In this document: positions 1 through 12,167 of the stretch, in pieces
Numbering within the stretch: the stretch's first letter is position 1
Layout: every line of letters starts with the position of its first letter
DNA from: Certhia americana
Taxonomy: Eukaryota; Chordata; Aves; Passeriformes; Certhiidae
Assembly (NCBI GenBank): GCA_018697195.1
Contig: CM031879.1
Coordinates: forward strand, 39,213,016 to 39,277,015
Direction of reading: 5' to 3'
Length of the DNA: 64,000 bases
Translations under genes and position numbers: made by a program
Notes under the pieces: model-generated
The model's database searches: none
What the model saw: only the letters and a program-made list of their open reading frames with translations
Told to the model about the DNA's origin: nothing

Positions 1-47
<47 letters not shown>
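1..47. repeat. (AT)n microsatellite at window edge
   Basis: This is an uninterrupted AT dinucleotide run that probably continues upstream of the window. A short GT run follows at about 62-75. It lies in the inferred ALX1 intron 2 and has no coding content. Confidence 0.95.
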
Positions 48-50
<3 letters not shown>

Positions 51-666
51 ATATTTACATAGGTGTGTGTGTGTTTTTTCCTTGTAAAAACCAAGGACAT
101 AATCCTTTCATCTTTTCTGTATGGAATGATTTTAGAAATCACAAAACTAAGGGGTACAATTTCTGGGTTTTTGACTTTCATAACTGATGAATAATGTTAT
201 TCTAGTTTTTGGAACGAAATATACTGGTGACCTCTTAGTACATTATTTGAGTATCGTAACTGCATACAAATGTGATTCATTCAGTAGGTGCTCATATAGC
301 AGTCTCAATATTTATGGTGTTTGATGTGCAATGGTGAGAAAAGAAGCTAAATATCCATGAAATGCAGTGTTTCCCTTGTTTAGAGGTCTTGAGTTAGAAA
401 AGGGTGTTTGCAAGTTTGTCTTAATTTTAGATATCTTCCCTGTTCTGGTAATAATCAGTATTTCAATTTAGAGAATAACAGTCCTGTTGATCCATACAGA
501 CTGGGATTAATTTTTTAATTTAGTGACTTGAATATGATAACAACTTCACAACTTGTAATTAAACACATACTCACACATGCATATAGAGAAATAGACGTCA
601 GTGCACATGCAAACAAACTGAAATTAAATCAGAAACACTTTCAGAAAGAAAGTCAGCTAATTAATT

Positions 667-873
667 TTATAAAGAAGTGATCTTTTCATGTCTATTCAAG
701 CAGGCATCACATTTGCTGTTGTCATCAGAAAATAGAATCCGAAGCTGTGTGTTCAGTTGCATCGATGTGATATCAGCAATGCCGATGGAATTTGTTTCAG
801 TGGCTTTTAACTCTTTATGCTCTGCGCAATCCCTCTCCTGAATTTGCTGCAGTTTTCCAAGTATGACTTCCAT
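667..873 (-). CDS. Possible unrecognised exon or ORF, 68 codons
   Basis: I do not recognise this product. The ORF begins with ATG and ends in TAA. Its translation is polar and mixed in composition, starting with a heptad-like stretch (MEVILGKLQQIQERDCAEHK) and carrying a CDAC motif near the C-terminus. It contains four CpG dinucleotides (gcgc, tcgg, tcga, tcgg), which is unusual in this CpG-poor intron and hints at constraint. A pyrimidine tract ending in AG lies just upstream on the minus strand (complement of about 893-910), but an in-frame TGA sits directly before the ATG. It would therefore have to be a first coding exon, a decayed exon or chance. The ALX1 neighbours I know do not explain a minus-strand gene here. 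Confidence 0.22.
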   Translation of the reverse strand: MEVILGKLQQIQERDCAEHKELKATETNSIGIADITSMQLNTQLRILFSDDNSKCDACLNRHEKITSL

Positions 874-1618
874 TCATTGGGATTTAGTCTTGACTTAAAA
901 AAAAGAAGGTAGCATAATGTTAAAACACTGTTCTAACAAATGCATAATTCTAGAATATGGAGAACTACTTCAGAACAAATTAATAGTGAGAACAGGGAGG
1001 GGAAAATTGAACTGAAGTGTTTCATTTGACTTGTTATCACATTTTTTTCTAAGATTTAGAGGAATCACATGGTAAGAATATTAAAAGGAGACTATAAATG
1101 AAAAATATATGTCTATATCAGACTTCCACAGAGTATTTATTTCTATTTTATTTAAACATGTTCTTACCTTTCTTAAAAGATAACTGATCTTTGCATTTTT
1201 CATATGCTAAATATGAAAGGACATGTTGATCATTTCTATCCAGAGTAGCAAGAGTATTCCATCACAAGATTAAGCAATTTGCAAGGCCTTACGTCATTAA
1301 AGGCAAGCATCTGGCAATTCAAGGATAACAAGCAGCAGATTTCCACATTGCTTTGTGGAGGCAAATGGTTACTTTATCTCTGCCAAGAGTAAGTTTCTAG
1401 TAAAGTGGTGTAAACAGAAACATTTTTGGGGATTGTCAAAGGAAAAAAATATGTGCTTTTTCTCATTTACTTCTATGAATTCAAGCAAATTGTTTGATTT
1501 AGTGTAGCAGAGTGATCAGCTGGATACCTTACCCACAGTTCCCTTCACCACCATTTCATCAACATCCAATTTAATATTTGTCCTGCACACATGCAGAGAG
1601 AGCCAACCTGAACCTAAT

Positions 1619-1918
1619 TTATCTAAGTTGTTCTCTTTCCTGCTGCACGTCAGTCCAGTAATTGGTACCCATTTTAAGAAGATTGTCAAGGTCTTTTTTC
1701 AAGGAAAGAACTTCATAACTAAATTTCCTTATCATGTCCTTGATGCTCCCTATGGAGACAGGAGATTTTTTTTTTTCCCTTCGCTTTTCTTTTTGCTGAA
1801 TCTCAGGCATTATAAATAAATAACACAAATTTACCACCAAGGTTCCTAACAATATATATTCAGGAGTTATGTGCATGAGCCTTGCTTTGATTGCTGAATC
1901 TTTTAATGAATTGCACAT
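1619..1918 (-). CDS. Possible small membrane/coiled-coil protein ORF, 99 codons
   Basis: I do not recognise this product. The ORF runs from ATG to TAA. The translation has a plausible membrane segment at about residues 20-38 (PEYILLGTLVVNLCYLFIM), then a strongly basic stretch (KEKRREKKK). A long amphipathic, coiled-coil-like region follows (about residues 55-99, including YEVLSLKKDLDNLLKMG). This ordered architecture is more protein-like than most chance ORFs in AT-rich DNA. It lies on the strand opposite ALX1, about 0.75 kb upstream (in minus-strand terms) of the ORF at 667-873, and the two could be exons of one gene. Chance, a pseudogene or an antisense lncRNA remain possible. Confidence 0.25.
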   Translation of the reverse strand: MCNSLKDSAIKARLMHITPEYILLGTLVVNLCYLFIMPEIQQKEKRREKKKSPVSIGSIKDMIRKFSYEVLSLKKDLDNLLKMGTNYWTDVQQEREQLR

Positions 1919-3142
1919 ACTATATCTGCCACAAGTCCTTGGGAATCAAAATGTGCAAAATTATGCCCTGGTTGCTTAAGCAGTATCAAAAGGCTGTTGA
2001 GTTCTCAAAAAAACAATGCAAAAATGGAATTATAAATCAAACAGTGTTATTTTAAATATCCCACATATGGAATCAGAAAATGTCCCTCAAAATACAGGAA
2101 GTATCTATAAAAAAGCACCATTCATGTACGTATATATCAAAATGAATTAGTGATCAATTCAGCAGGATGACTAACCAATGCCATTGTTTCCTTTGAAAAA
2201 AATAATAGTGCAGTTAAAAGTGTGACTTCTTAAAAAAGTCTCAGTGAGCTTACTTACACCAGAATAATAATGACTAGTTGGATATTACTCTTATACAGTG
2301 TTACTTTTCTTAGGTATCCCTTTTATTCAGGATAATTCCTAACCAGTCCAAACTCAACTGTCTGAAAGGAAAAAAAAAAAAAAAAACTACTATGACCATG
2401 GGACAATGACAGTTATCAGTAATAGAAAAAATGGGCATATAATGGGTTTTTGTTGTAATAATTGACACTCAAAATATTACAGAACAGGCCAAGGAGTAGA
2501 AAGAAATTTAAGCATAAAATCTATATTATTCCATAGTCTAAAATGCAATTATTTTCTCTTCCATTATAAGAAACAGATATCACTTAACACCAATGTGAAA
2601 AAAGAAAAACTCCCTAATATTTCAAAAACTGTCTGTGACACAGTGACTTTTTATTATCTTACTGGCCTTTTAGCCTTTCTTATAAGAACCTTTCCTGTTG
2701 TGCAGACTACTGTCCTTTTGCCAATTTTTCCTGCCTTTTTATTACTGCACTTGATAAAGTTTATGGACACCTCTAGGAGGCAGATTGTGGGTAGTCATAG
2801 CACGTCAGTGGGCATGGGAATTTAACAGAATGTTTCTTGCATTCTTGATAAAAGACTGATCTTTCTCAGGTTGTTCTTTTGTTTGTTTGTTTGGGGTGGG
2901 GTTTTTTTTGAGATAATGTAAATTAGGCAATATGTACATTTAAAATAACCAGCAATAAGTTAAGCAAAAGTGACATTTACAAAATTGAAACAGTAAAAAA
3001 ATAATTTTCAGATGGAGAACTTCTCTTTTGTAGATAAACAGAAATTTTTAAAGCCACTGTCCAAAATCTCTTATTTTCCTAAAATCCTTTGCACAGTATA
3101 TAAATTTCTTTGCCCTGATGACTCCTTCCTTGTATACTATAG

Positions 3143-3271
3143 GTTTGGTTCCAGAATCGAAGAGCAAAATGGAGAAAAAGAGAACGCTATGGTCAGATCC
3201 AGCAAGCTAAGAGCCACTTTGCTGCCACCTATGATATATCTGTTCTTCCAAGGACTGACAGCTACCCTCAG
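3143..3271 (+). CDS. ALX1: ALX1 exon 3: end of homeodomain and linker
   Basis: This internal exon encodes 43 residues in phase 0. The acceptor is tatactatag before 3143 and the donor is gtatgt at 3272. The first 14 residues are homeodomain positions 47-60, including recognition-helix residues V47, Q50, N51 and R53 ([12 protein letters not shown]). Q50 is the paired-class (Q50) type. The following linker ([20 protein letters not shown]) is diagnostic for ALX1 rather than ALX3 or ALX4. The intron position between homeodomain residues 46 and 47 is the usual one for this class. ALX1 is a nuclear DNA-binding factor acting on palindromic TAAT sites in craniofacial mesenchyme. No frameshift or stop is seen. 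Codon 32 of the exon (ata, 3236-3238) is Ile. Exon numbering assumes the four-exon vertebrate gene. Confidence 0.97.
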
Positions 3272-3944
3272 GTATGTAAAGATACCAACCAGTATTTTGG
3301 TTCTGTGTTTGGCAGCCATCTTAACAACTCTGGGTTTGTATACTTTGCTAAGATGAGGTATAAGCTGTCTGATCTCTAGATGGCTTCCTTTTGATGTATA
3401 AAACATGCACCATTTCTTTATGGACCCCAACAGACCATTAAATAGAACAAGTCTCCTACAAAAATGGAACCGTAATATAAGCCATGTCAAATCAGAGCTG
3501 AATGTATATTGCTGGGGGAGAGAGGCAGCGGGACAGGACAGCTCTCTCAGAAAGTTGTAGTTGGCTTAATTTGTTTTTTTTTTTTTTCATTTTTAGTTCC
3601 CTGTTAGTAAATAGTAAGGCATACTGCGTAATAAGGTTGTAATCTTCTGTCTCTGTTCTCCAGCCATTTGCTTTAGTGCTTTGCCACACTCTGCTTTTGT
3701 TTGTCTCCTTGCTTGTTTTATCACATTGAATATTTTTTTTCTGGAGCCATTTTTTTTCATGTGTGGCTTCAAAATGCTTTTACTACATAATTAATTAAAA
3801 AAAAGCACCATGCAAAGCAAAAATCTTGCATGGTTCCCTCCACTACTGGTGTTCTGGTGCTCTTCAGCTTCATTAGGTGGTGGGGTCTCTTCCATCCTTA
3901 AGAATATACTCATATTCTATGTCAGCTTGCTTTGGTCATGCTCT

Positions 3945-4632
3945 AAATTGGCTGAATGAAGAGTTCCTCAGGGTCGGGGTAGAGTGGATAGAAATTGACC
4001 CAGCAGAAAAAGGCCTGGGAGTGCTGGTTGACATCAGCTCAACATGAACCAGCATGTACCCAGGTGGCCAAGAAGCCCAATGGACCTTCAGTGCAGTGAT
4101 TGTCTTCCTGTGCTTGGCAGTGGTGAGTCCACATGTCAAATCCTGTGTCCAGTTCTGGATCCCTCACTACAAGAAGGACATTGAGGGTCTGGACAGGTTC
4201 AGAGAAGGGCAATGGAGCTGGGAAAGTTCTGGAGCCCAAGTCTTACAAGGAGCATCTGAGGGAGCTGGGATTTTTTGCCTGGAGAAAAGGAGGTGCAGGG
4301 GAGACCTTATCATTCTCTACAACTGCATGAAATGATAATATAGCAAGATGGTTCTTGGTCTCTTCTCCCAGGGAAGAAATGACATGTCATAGGAGGACAT
4401 AACCTCAAGCTGAGCCAGGGGAGGTTCAGGTCAGACATCAAGAAGAATATTTTCACTGATATGGTGGTTAAGCATTGCAGTGGTGGAGTCACCATCCCTG
4501 GAAGTGTTCAAGAATTGATTGGAAATGGCAATTAGTGCTATGCTTTAGTTGGCATGGCAGTGTTTGGTCAAATGTTGGATCTGATGATCTTGGAGGTCTT
4601 TTCCAACCTTAGTGATCCTATGATTCTATGAA
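3945..4632 (+). mobile_element. CR1 LINE, 5'-truncated 3' end, decayed
   Basis: The sequence follows the 3' part of avian CR1 ORF2 and its 3' UTR. Reverse-transcriptase C-terminal peptides remain readable (CVQFWIPHYKKDIE, then KSYKEHLRELG, then LEKRRCRGDLI), but they are split between two frames, so the ORF is frameshifted. A stretch expected before the gtgattgtc motif is missing, which indicates an internal deletion. The copy ends with the characteristic CR1 tail (cttttccaaccttagtgatcctatgattctatga, 4599-4632). It is a dead 5'-truncated insertion within ALX1 intron 3. The 5' limit is approximate. Confidence 0.93.
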
Positions 4633-6737
4633 TGTGATTAGCTATGAACCAGGGTATTTCAGCTCATGTGTCATCTACTCTGTTTAATAAGCTTTTCCTC
4701 TGAAGAACTTGAATATTACTAGGTTTGGTGCCTGGGCCAGAGCTGGCTTGTGTTGCAGCAGCTCAGAACATGGACTGAACCATTTCAGCTGTGGTGGCAC
4801 TTCTAAGTCTGTCTGGTTTTATTTTAAAGTAGCAGGGAAATAACCCAAATTACATTAGCAACCACTGCTTGGCTCTGTGTTTATGTAGGTGGACACAATC
4901 TTAGGTAGCCCCAGGTCAGTTCACAAAGACATAGATGTGCATTCACTCACAGATCTCATTCAAGGTGGTCAACTCTCCTTTGGAGGTTGTCTTTCTGACT
5001 TACCTATCGCATCACAAAAAGTGATTCAAGGAACAGTGCTGAAGCTTTGGGATTTCTAGACTAAATTTGTGTCTGTCAATTTATCTTGTATTTTTTAGTA
5101 GGATTCCATCTACACATTTTCTTAAATGACTGAAGTTTCATTAGTATAAGATAATGGAATACTATATATGGAATACATTGATAAGCCATTGGTGTCCTAA
5201 AATTAATATTTTTCAAAAATCCCACTTTTTTTAACTATACAAAATTCTAACCCAATAAAATATCTATTCTGTCCTTTCAGATTGTTAAGAAGATTAATTC
5301 ACTGCATTTCTTTTATATTTTTTGTCAAAAAATATCTGCTGGACAGATGACACAAGTGAGCTTCAGCTTGACAACTATTTTGATCACTAATTGATGGATT
5401 CTTAAAATTAGAAGATTGAAATGCAATTGCTGGAGCCATAATCTTAGATCAAGCATCTCTAAGATGTGTAGAAACACAAAACGTATACTCGCTCACAAAC
5501 ACTAATGTGACGTGCTCACCTTCAAGCACAGACTGACACACTGCAGGTAAACAGAGAGGCACAAATGTGTACTCGAGTCTGGTCACCTGCATGAGAATGC
5601 TGCATTGCGCTGTTCTGTACCTCAGGAATAGGAAGAAGGAGCTAAATGAAGATGTGAATGCACTTTATATTGGCCGTTTCAGTTGAGTGCTTGCATGCGT
5701 AGCTCGGCTACATGATAAAAACAAGGTAGCCCACTCCTGAGAGAAAAAGTTGGTTACTTTTCTGTATATCAGTAAATATCCAGGCAACTATTACAGAACA
5801 TTTAATAAAAAATCATGCTCTTGCTAACCTAGTAGTAATTCTTCATAGTTTTCACATTCTGAAATTCTCTCCTTCAGTAAAAACACATCTCTATCATATA
5901 AATAACATTTCCAGTAAGAAAGCCTGAGACAATGAAAATCTGTTTTAAAAACACAATGACTACTAACATCACTGCATTCAAATCTTTTGAACTAGATGTC
6001 CATTATTAAGTGCTTCACTGGTGGAAAATAAATATACAGTGCCTGACTTGCTATAAATTCATCAATCTATCCCACAACTCAGGCAAAAAAAAGGTATTTA
6101 AATTTTTTAAATTTTAATGTTATAAATTGATTTCCCCAACAATTTCTTTATTTCATTGTAGTTAATGTAAGCAAAGAAATATCCTTTTTTCCTTTACTTT
6201 TATTCCCATACCACCACCACCAAAGACACTTCATTTGGGAGAAATAGGCAAATATTAGTCAAGCTTTCCCATACTTTTAAATAAATAGTTTTTATTGTGG
6301 ATTGTGGAACACAGATCACTAGAGCATATTCAAGAATTAACATGGAGAAAAACAGACTCCCTGTTGCTGGAAAAAAATATAGGTTGAATGTTGAAAAATG
6401 ATGAAATCAAGCTGAGAAGTTTACAGCTTTATGGCAGAAAGAGCAGGAACAAATAAGAATTTCTGGTGTGCATTATAAGGATTTGCAGCCTGCAGATTTT
6501 CTGGTTTGAGTCCAACCATGGATATGTTGAGAAAACTCATCTCAGTTGCATTCCAGCAGAAGCATCAGTCTCTTGCAGTCAACAGAAGGTGTTGGGGAGA
6601 TCTCTGCTTCGTCTCTTCATCAAGTACAAATTAATAACATAATGCTGTTATGCATTGTGTGACTTTGTAAACCTGAAAGGTTTTACCTGTGAGAAAATGA
6701 ATCTTTCAACTCATTTCAGGCAGAAAGTTGGCTCTGA

Positions 6738-6800
6738 ATCAGAGAAAGGTTGAGGTTAGAAGTGACCGCTGAAGGTGGTCTGGTCCAACACCTGTCTCTA
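6738..6800 (-). mobile_element. Short degenerate CR1 3'-tail fragment
   Basis: The + strand text (aggttgaggttagaagtgac, then ggtggtctggtccaacacc) resembles the reverse complement of the CR1 3' end, where a GTTGGAAGGGACCTCTGGAGGTCATCTGGTCCAACC-like block is typical. It is short and diverged, so the assignment is tentative. Confidence 0.45.
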
Positions 6801-9656
6801 TAATCCAGCTCAGTTTTGCTATTAAATTTCACATCTTTATCTTCACAATAATAACAATGTAGAATTTTTTTTGGTAGATCGTAATTCTTTGCTTTGCTAT
6901 TTAAGTCTAACATTAATTCTTTTTACACTATATAGATTTTAGATGTTGGGGGGATTTTTTGGTTGTTTTGGTTTTTTGTATATTTTTTTTTTAATTGCTT
7001 GTCTACCTGCCAAGAAATGGAATGTTTCCTAAACTGGTCAAATTCTGCATGCATATTTCTTCCATTAATTATACTGTCAAAACCTGGGTTACAGAGGAGG
7101 GCAGTTTTTACAATACTCTAGAACAATCATCTGTTATTCAGATGGTTTTATCAAGGCTTTAACAACATAATGCTGAAAATCAGATTTTTCTAGGAAATTT
7201 TTATGCACAGTGATTTTCATTCATTACAGTAAAAGTTTTCAATTTCCTTAGTTTCAGCATTTGAACTTCAAGGTTCTCTTGCAGGTGCAGCACATTGTGG
7301 TGTAAGTCGCTTAAGTGCACTTAAGGAAAACACATATCCTAGACAGTTTTAGCTTAACTAGCAATATCCTACCAATGATATGAAAATGAAGGTGGAAAAT
7401 TTTAACATCAGTGGGGAAATGAATGCAGATTCCATTCATGGGGAAGTTTACTGCATTTCACCAGAGTGAATATTAGTAAACAAGCCATACTTAATTCAGT
7501 CACTTAAGTACAGTGCAGAGTGTTATTAAATATGTCTCAGGTTGTCTGAGAAGTTGAAGTCTTGCTGAACAGAATTTATTATTTTTTATTAAATTTTTTA
7601 TTCCTAAAACATAAGGTGTAAAATAGGCAAGATTATCTGTAAACATGTTTTTATTCTGATACCTGGTTCAGCTGCAGTCATCTGTAGTTATCTTACACAC
7701 AGATTAGTAAATGATACATTGAAAGAGGAACAATAAAAAGCCTCTTTAGCTTTGTTCTTCTCTTACCTTATTGGTCTTTAATTGACTCCTTCTCTCACCC
7801 TATGTTAGTGGGAAGCCTCCTGTCAAAAAGGGTACTTGATTGCCTATCAGAACTAACAAGAAAACATGAGACAAAATTTCATTTTATCCCCTCCTCATTT
7901 ATGCACACAAAAGCCTATACTATTATCACACAGACTTCCAGCTTTGCCTGTGTGAATCAAATTGATAAAGATGTTATCTTTATAAATAAGTACATCAGTA
8001 TGTAAATAAACATTAAATTATTGAAAAGCAGATAAAATGGTCAACATTTTTCTCCCACCTAAAAGTGCCTACTTTCCTTTCTTGGCATCTTTCCTTCTTC
8101 TTACTTGTTCTTTGAATCATGTCCATTTTTCGTAATTTTTTTTCTAAGTTCTTTTAAAAGGATTATTTTTGTCACACCACTCTACTTTCCCTCTTAATAT
8201 CACAAGTAAAATGTTTTTTACATTTTTAAAAAAATTTTCTTGGAAGTGCAGGGAAGACTTGGATAGGATAGAATTTAAATTTTTGTTTCAGTTGAAAAAA
8301 ACCAACATAGTGAAGGTGGGAATCCACAGACATCAAAAGTTTTGCAAAAGTTTGAGAGCAGAAACGATATTGAAGGTGTAGAAAGAAAGGAAAATGTAGA
8401 AATCTCAGAAATAGAAGGAAGAGGCTGTAGTTTGCATTCCAGCAACCAGAATGATAAATCAAATTTATATGTTGAACAACATGACATCCCATGGTGTGTT
8501 GGCAGTCAGAGAGTGTAGAAGTGGTATCAGCATACATGTGTTAAGTACTAAGTCCTTGGATCATCTTTATAGTTTGCTCTAGCCTTAGTATGTATGGCTA
8601 ATCTGCATTAGCAATAATCAAAGTTATATGCTCCAATTAAATGTCCATATGGAATGTATTAGACACATGTAATATGACTTAAAATTTCATTTAACTGTAG
8701 TAGACATATAAATAACAGTTAATCACAATAGTTCATTAAGGCTATGGTACGCTGATTAAGCATGAATAAATGTGGCAGATGTATCTGAGCTAGCTTCAAA
8801 GAAGTTTTATCACACACTCATGCTGTCTAGCTGTGACAGCATGGAGCTCAGGCTGAGCCACCACCTGCATGCTGTGTGTCTTGCTGCATGTGTGCTCACT
8901 TGCCTTGCTGTGGCTGATCTTCCAGCAAGGGTGAAGTGACACTTCTAATCTTCCTGGGTGGTGTCTGTTCAACACGAAGTAGCTTATGCACTGCACTTTC
9001 ATTTTTTCTTGGTAATAAATCACCACGTTATGTGGTCCTTCTCACAGTCTCAACATTCAGTTTGTTGATCTGTGGGGTTTTTTGGTGAAACATGTATTTC
9101 TTTAAGCATGAGTGACTTTACCAGGGATTAATTGTTTGGTAAATTCTTTTTTTTTCTAAGATACACAAAAATTTTAATAGTCTTGTTCAAAATATGAAAT
9201 ATTGTCTTTAACTGTATCATAGAGTTGAAATATAATTAATTCATATTACAACTGGCCTTGAGATTGCAGTAGAGAGAATTTACAGTTTACAAAATGTCCC
9301 ATACAAGAATGAAAGCATGATGACTTTTCAAACCCTACATTATTTTGAAGCTTAGCAAACTTGTTTAAGTGTGAAACCTGATGGTCAGATTTTTTTTTTC
9401 ACCACATGTTAGCCAAATGTGGACTGAAGGGGTCTATCACATATTTTAAATTTGTATCTTTAAGCCTCTCACTAACATGCACTAATTAGCATTTTATTTA
9501 TATCTGAAAATTGTGTGCTGCATCTCTCTCATACATGAGCCCAACACAGTACAGCTGATCTTCACAAGTGCACTTGTCCAACAGCTCCCACAAAATGATC
9601 CCAAATTAAACACTTGAGAAGTGTTCTGTCTAGATATAAATGCAAAAGCACAACGA

Positions 9657-9757
9657 GAGTGGTGAAGCATTGGGACAAGTTGCTCACAGAAGTTAATGTG
9701 CCCCTGCATCTGGAGTGACTCAAAACATGGCTGGAGAGGGCTTGAGCAACCTTATCT
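9657..9757 (+). mobile_element. Old CR1 fragment (3' UTR-proximal part)
   Basis: The text (ggtgaagcattgggacaagttgctcacagaag, later ggctggagagggcttgagcaacctt) follows the CR1 segment just upstream of the 3' terminus. That segment reads about as 'gtgaggcattggaacaggttgcccagagaagttgtggatgcccc ... ggctggatggggctttgagcaacct'. The terminal octamer repeat is absent and divergence is high, indicating an old, truncated copy in ALX1 intron 3. Confidence 0.7.
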
Positions 9758-10732
9758 AAATTTTAGAGTAGCTGCAAGCAAGGGTTTAGAAAAATAATCC
9801 CAGAGTGTCTTTCCAGTTTAAATTATTCTACGAATCTACAAGCTTGGGAAGTACAGGCACATTTCTACCAGTATTTTGGATGTTCTAGAGAGGCATCCGG
9901 AAAAAAAAAAATGTAGAAAGTTACAACCAAATTAATTGTGCTGATGGACCAAGAATGACCAACAGATACAAGTTGTGAACTGGTAGCTTTGAGCAGGTTA
10001 ATAGCTATTGTATTTAATCTCCTGAAAGTAGTTCCTTGTGCTAGCACAATTTGATATTTTCTGACAGTGTAGGGAGAGGAGTGACAAAAATTTAGCAAAT
10101 CAGTCTGACATTCACATGTTTTCTATAATTGCATAAATTCTTAACTCTTCATTTAGTGCCACTCCTGTTTTCCACGGAGTAAATGTGTAGTTTCTAATTA
10201 CTTACTAGAGTAATTACAATAATGTTCAGCAGATATAACATTTATTATGTAATATAATAATAGCATCTCGTGGTATCTAGAGATCTTAAAAGAGATTAGA
10301 ATTCTGTTTCCCATGTGAAGCACTAAAGCATGTGCACTCAAATAGAAGCTGTGTGTGCTTGCAGGGGTGTCTGTTGGAGACAGTCTCTAGTCTGGATAGG
10401 CAGGTGACTGAAATAACAATGACTCAAGAGTTTGGTGATGAGAGAACGAAGCTAGGGAAGCAATAGTAAAACTCCCAGAAAAAATTGATATTTGAGTTTA
10501 TGTGATTTCTCCAGGAGCTGCATAAAAAGGCTGAAGCTCAGGGAGTTTGAAATTTTAACAGAAAAAAAGCAATGACACCAAGTAGGATGACCAATTACCT
10601 CAGCTAATTTTCCTCTGCAGTGTCTAATAAAAGGTCACATGCCTAGGAAATTATAACCATATTAACAACCATAACTCTCCAGTTATGTTCTTGTCACAGC
10701 TATGAAATCCTATTTCTTTTTCTATCAGGAAG

Positions 10733-10759
10733 GGTGTGTGTGCATGTGTATGTGTGTAT
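10733..10759. repeat. Imperfect (GT)n microsatellite
   Basis: An interrupted run of gtgtgtgtgcatgtgtatgtgtgta lies in ALX1 intron 3. Its length is probably polymorphic. Confidence 0.85.
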
Positions 10760-12167
10760 AAAACATACAGTAGGTAAATATATTGAAGGGCTCTGGTAAT
10801 TTCATGGTAACCACAAGAGCAAAGCTCAAGTTGTTTGTGATGTTAACAGAAACCAGAGATGTGTTGTATGTATGGCCTCATTCACAGTCTCTGAATTGCC
10901 TTTTATATAGTTCATGGATCACACAAGATTTTAAGAGGAAAATATTTTCTTTAAATTCATGTACATAATGTAGCTTTTCCTTCTAACATACCAGAAGAAG
11001 GTCTGATCATTTTGACTTATTGTGAAACATTACTGTATTTATTTTTAGTACAGGAATACCTTCTGCACCTTAATTTCACTACAAGATATTTATGTTATAA
11101 ATTCTTGTAAAGAAATGAAAATTTAATACCAAATGTGAAGTCACTCAACCAACTAAAATGAATAGAAAATTGATATGATTGAAACATTGTTTTGGAAAGC
11201 ATAACTGCCTCATGAGAGAAGATGTAAAGCTTTCCTAGAATCTTGTGGTATTCCTGAAGTTAAGTTTAATAATTTTGATTCTGTTCCCTAAGGAAGAAAA
11301 CTAGCACACTTCTTTAAAGTTTTAGAAATTAATAGCTTGTTCACATATTTCTTTTTAAAAATATGGCATATTTTAGGATTTGCAGCAGAATTCTGTTCTC
11401 ATTTACACCTGTGCAATCTCACTGAACCTAAATTGAAAGAGATTTGTCTAGGATAAAAATATCAGGAAAATTGGTGATACTAAACTTAGTTTACTGCAAA
11501 CCTAACTACTCCAAATATGAAAAGAAAGAGTGATTTTGTGATTCCTCCAGACCGCATAGGTTATTGAGCACTTTCTAACTGAGCCTCTGAACCTTTTGAA
11601 GACTTCCCATCATGACTGTATTAAAGACAAACTTGTTCATGTTTGCATTTAAATATACTTTTTAAAAAATTCCTCCCATAATTATATCTGTGCTGCCTGG
11701 GTGACTGCAGCATTTGGCATAGTATTTCTTAGAATGAAATTTCAGTAACTGAGATAAATAAGACTTTGTTGCATGTAAGTTGGCTTTGGAGATTATGAGC
11801 TCCTTAAGAAATAGCTCATATGTTAGACACTGCGTAGATTAACTAGTTTCTCCCTGGGGAAATTTGTCTGATTGTAAGTCAAAACTGTCTCAGGTAGGCT
11901 AATAAGGAGTAATAAGGCTTCTGGAAATCATGCCAAACTGTAGAGAGTTGCCCGTGGGTTGACATTTGGGTCTTCTGGAAAGTCATTATGGGAGGAGGTA
12001 ACTGGAAAATTCTGAAGCCTTTTTTTGGATTTCCTCATGTATACTTCAGGAGGCCCACAAGAAGGAAGAAAAATCTTCCATATTCTTCTTCAGACACCTT
12101 ACTCCTTCCATTGCCTCCCAGCAGACCACCTAAAACATACAGGAGCAGAAGTCTGAGGTGTGCCCAG

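Larger units (their letters stand above)
48..3142 (+). other. ALX1: 3' part of ALX1 intron 2 (inferred)
   Basis: This stretch lies upstream of ALX1 exon 3 and ends in a splice acceptor (tatactatag just before 3143). I infer it is intron 2 because ALX1 exons 1 and 2, with the N-terminus and the first 46 homeodomain residues, are not present. It is AT-rich with homopolymer runs, for example A(18) near 2369-2386. The only coding-like signals are two minus-strand ORFs at 667-873 and 1619-1918, listed separately. I see no recognisable interspersed repeat here. Confidence 0.75.

Noticed and set aside
2595..2825. Hydrophobic 76-codon + ORF in ALX1 intron 2
   Set aside because: Leu/Phe/Ile-rich translation of T-rich DNA with no splice-site support. 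The opposite strand is Lys-rich in the same place, typical of composition bias.
3012..3356. 114-codon + ORF overlapping ALX1 exon 3
   Set aside because: It is in a different frame from the ALX1 exon. The true frame ([10 protein letters not shown]...) is bounded by good splice sites, so this is a shadow.
3137..3490. 117-codon minus ORF opposite ALX1 exon 3
   Set aside because: It is antisense to a conserved exon, shows no family features, and its openness is partly a by-product of the ALX1 codons.
4054..4335. 93-codon + ORF
   Set aside because: It is a frameshifted reverse-transcriptase remnant of the CR1 copy, not a gene.
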